Origin: Sinohyriopsis cumingii
Lineage: Eukaryota; Mollusca; Bivalvia; Unionida; Unionidae
NCBI GenBank assembly: GCA_028554795.2
Contig: CM068842.1
Span: forward strand, 29,155,077-29,219,076
Direction: 5' to 3'
Length of the DNA: 64,000 nucleotides
Positions within the stretch are counted from its first letter, which is position 1. The number at the start of each line of letters is the position of its first letter. Made by a program: the position numbers and the translations under genes. Below are positions 61,336-64,000 of this stretch, piece by piece. The notes below the pieces were generated by a model. That model was not told where the DNA came from and searched no databases. It saw nothing but the letters and a program-made list of their open reading frames with translations.

Positions 61336-61587
61336 GTGACCCCGAGTGGCCGAGTGGTCTAAAGCGCTCTCCGTTACGGATCACTGCCATCTCACCTCTG
61401 TCTGCGTGGGTTCGAGTCTAGGATTCGGCTAATGTGGGTATGTAAGAAAGCTTGCCAGTAGCTTCTCGTGGGTCGCTGGTTCTTGCTGCGGTTTTTCCGG
61501 GTTCTTCCTCCACCTTTAATACTGGCCGCCATGCATAGCATATCGTGTGCTGAAAAATGGCGTTAAATCCCACAACAACAACAACAA
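61336..61587 (+). mobile_element. SINE family 2 inserted in LINE copy 2
   Basis: tRNA-like head ('gagtggccgagtggtctaaa', 'gggttcgagtc'), core with 'actggccgccatgcatagc', and (CAA)n tail. A perfect 12-bp target-site duplication 'ccatgtgtttct' lies at 61324-61335 and 61588-61599, both halves being LINE sequence. Confidence 0.93.
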
Positions 61588-62185
61588 CCATGTGTTTCTT
61601 GTATTCAAATTATATCATAGTTTTTAGATTGTACTATAGTTTTATAGACTTTGTTTGTAATACCATTAATGTTCACAGTCACGATTTGCAGGTTTAATCC
61701 GTTCATCTTGGCTATGTATTGGTATTAAAGTTTGTTTAAGTGTTTACGATATAAAGTAATTAGGCATTGTGTAAATTTGCAAGTATTTGAAAAGTTAATA
61801 AGTGTTAATTTCTAGTGGTAAGTTCTCTTTGCTCTATATTCATCTAGACTGATGATCCGTCTTTTGTCATCCCTCGTCAAGGAGACAGTACGTCCAATTT
61901 GTTCCTTTTCTTTAGATGTCCGGCGATACTCTCCTGTTTCCTTCTTTTCCGGTGACTTGTGGCTCCTTATAAATTCTATTATGTCCGATTCAGAAGGAGT
62001 TATGGGGGTTCTGGGATGCCGTTCTTTTTCTTTTCAATGGTATTATCGGAGTAGACGTGTCCATTTTCTGGCCCTGGTTTTCCTCTTTCCCTTTCTCTTG
62101 TAGATGTATTGGGGATTCTTCTTCTAAATTATTTATTCCAGTTGGTGGTTCTTATTTTCCTTTTTCCGGACAAGCCTGTATGCTA

Positions 62186-62785
62186 TCACAGGCAATAACA
62201 TCTGGGGTTTAATTGGCCTCTCCAAACTGCGGTTCTTCTAGAACGAAGAAGGGAGCTGTGTTTTTCTATATCAGTTTCACTTGTTTTGACTGTTTTTCTT
62301 TTCTTTTTGTTTTGAAGCTTCCAAGTTCTCGCTTTTGCTTGCCTCTTCTCAGCAGGGTTTGTTTGGTCTGCTGACTCCCATTTATCCGACTGGTCTTGCG
62401 TTTGATGTTCTGTACTTTCTAGCTGTGAAGATGTTAATGTCTCCTCTACTTTGTCTTCTAACGGTTCCGGCACTGTTAGTAGCGTCTTTTCCATCTCAGT
62501 ATCCACTGTTGTCCCTGTTACAGCTTTGGTTACTGTTGCGGCATATGTCTTCGGTGACGTGTTTGTGGAAATGTTTGGTTGTGCCTGGTAGTTACATTCC
62601 CTGGGTAGGTGGCCGGTGGTTCCACATTTGTAACATTGGTGGTGGTTCTGGCATTCCTTGTACCAGGACTTTAGCATGAATCCCATGATGTAGATAAATG
62701 GGGGAATCATCTTAGATTCTTCTATCGAAAAGCTTAACACTCTAACTCCAGTGAAAATTGTATAGAATCCCCAATAGGTGGCCAT
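62186..62785 (-). pseudogene. LINE copy 2 ORF1 (gag-like), partial frame
   Basis: An open 199-codon stretch of ORF1 with a CCHC zinc knuckle 'CYKCGTTGHLPREC' near 62620, preceded by 'MATYWGFYTIFTGVRVLSF' and followed by a Glu/Lys-rich tail. Copy 1 has the same region with the knuckle frameshifted. ORF1 proteins of this class bind the element's RNA. The start is uncertain; related coding sequence lies further upstream (toward 63250) in broken frames. Confidence 0.75.
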
Positions 62786-64000
62786 ATATGATCGCAGTAC
62801 TTTGACCCCTTATTTCTTTTCTACCTTGCTCTTGAGCTCACTAGTTGTCACTTCTAGGGGCAATCCAGAGAAGTGCACTTCTACAGCTTTCTCTCCCAGA
62901 GCCTTGATTATGGGTGGAGGGGCATAGATCTTTACTGCTTTGCCTTTAAACTCTTTCGTCTGATTATTTCCATACAGAAGCTTTTCTCCCTTCGCAAAAA
63001 TGAGATAGAGGCCTCTATCTCAATTATGCAGTCCTCTGACGTCACCTGGCTTGGTTCCTCTAGCCACAAGGTACTGGAGTATTTTCGCTGGGCGTGGTCT
63101 CTCGGCATCGGTAAAAGTGGTGAGGTCTAGGACCTGGCATCATGTCGTCCTATGAGCTAGTAGGAGTCTTCCTTGCTATGTCACTTTCAAATTTGTGGGG
63201 AAGTAGCTGCTGATTTTCCCACCTTTCTCTGCACTGTTTTACAAGTTAGCCATAGTAGAGCTTTGAAAAGAAACCACTATGAGTTGTTATAAGTATTAGG
63301 TATAAACTACCTTCAGATAGATATTTACCAAACTTTGAAAAACAAAAAAGAAGCTGAAATTTTACACAGTATAAATAATGGAAGATTTACACAATGTAAA
63401 TATGAAAGCAAATATGATGACTTTTAGGAGTCCTTGTGAATACAGTTCACTAGTAATAATCCACAAGACTTCCTCGGATCCAAACTTCTCTCTCATCTCT
63501 TCCTCTGTCTGCCTTGTTTTATCTTTCCTCTCACTGTGTCCTGAAGCATTGTCTTTGACAGTCTAGATGAACGTGAGACCTGACCATCCTGTAACATTAT
63601 ACATGTGTAACTGACCAATCAGAACTCTCTGTGCACGAGTCATCGTTCCGCTGGTACTATCTACAGGCGTCTGCCTCTTTGATACCACTCTATGTTAAGA
63701 CCTCACAGTATTCGTTTGTACATATTAAAATTATTGATAAATAGAATACGGCGTTTCATCTTTATGTTTTAACTCAGTAACACAACACATACCATCTTAG
63801 TTTGCCTTTCATTACGGTGGTGAGCAGATTTTAATATGTTCCAATTGCACCTTGGATTCTAATGCGCACGTGGTCCAAGTATGAGAGTTTAAGGATACTT
63901 CGGTAACATCGCAGAATTAGTAGAACAAACAACAGAGACCCTATCTCCAACAGTATATGCGACGGCAGATCAGGATCTTTGTTTTTTCTTGTACTGATAA

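Larger units (their letters stand above)
61187..64000 (-). mobile_element. L1/Tx1-like LINE, copy 2 (5' part, continues past the window)
   Basis: Reverse-strand match to copy 1 (7280-7807 and 9121-11130). It runs through the 5' region and ORF1 into the first part of ORF2, then stops near 61187, so the 3' part is missing. This is unusual for a LINE, which normally loses its 5' end. It lacks the CR1/L2 insertion of copy 1, reading 'gtcttgtggattattactag' across that point (near 63455), and contains a SINE (61336-61587). The 5' edge lies beyond 64000. Confidence 0.85.

Noticed and set aside
61336-61420. tRNA-like sequences with A and B boxes (also at 6660-6734, 16069-16125, 18930-19017, 50450-50527)
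   Set aside because: They are heads of SINEs with tails and target-site duplications. No complete cloverleaf with an acceptor stem was seen.

Overview
The window is eukaryotic, AT-rich genomic DNA, most probably from a mollusc and possibly a bivalve. The basis is two tRNA-derived SINE families, old LINEs of the CR1/L2 and L1/Tx1 types, a hAT relic, many (TA)n arrays and a degenerate repeat carrying 'atggcggccat'-type words. No species can be named from the sequence alone.

The centrepiece is a complete but damaged Maverick/Polinton element (adintovirus-like, i.e. an integrated virus-like DNA transposon) at 20017-36308, about 16.3 kb, bounded by 275-277 bp terminal inverted repeats (TIRs). Its left block holds a packaging ATPase (-), a zinc-ribbon plus parvovirus-type phospholipase A2 gene (+), an rve integrase (+), a large B-family polymerase / SF1 helicase / HNH fusion (-), a small zinc-binding ORF (+) and a homing-type HNH endonuclease (+). 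A structured, gene-free stretch of about 0.9 kb follows. The right block is all on + apart from one doubtful small ORF, and encodes virion-type proteins: a coiled-coil protein, a pX-like protein, the major capsid protein, a pVI-like protein, an adenain-type protease, a fibre-like protein, a two-helix membrane protein and a candidate minor capsid protein. The TIRs are almost identical, yet seven frame breaks and two in-frame stops interrupt the genes. Five of the breaks are the same one-base excess inside an A-run.

To the right lies a host gene on the minus strand: a fatty-acid-binding protein (FABP) gene of four exons (57475-57544, 48258-48430, 44928-45029, 44059-44109) with correct splice sites and phases. 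The exon sizes of 173, 102 and 51 bp are those usual for the family. A duplicated, frameshifted copy of exon 1 (53411-53481) sits in its first intron, together with LINE relics and minisatellites.

Flanks: 0.6-2.6 kb holds two diverged copies of a repeat with large fold-backs; 4.0-6.3 kb a hAT transposase relic; 7.3-14 kb an L1/Tx1-like LINE interrupted by a CR1/L2-like LINE. A second copy of the same L1/Tx1-like LINE lies in reverse at 61.2-64.0 kb, without the CR1/L2 insertion but with a SINE inserted in it. The rest is intergenic or intronic repeat-rich DNA.
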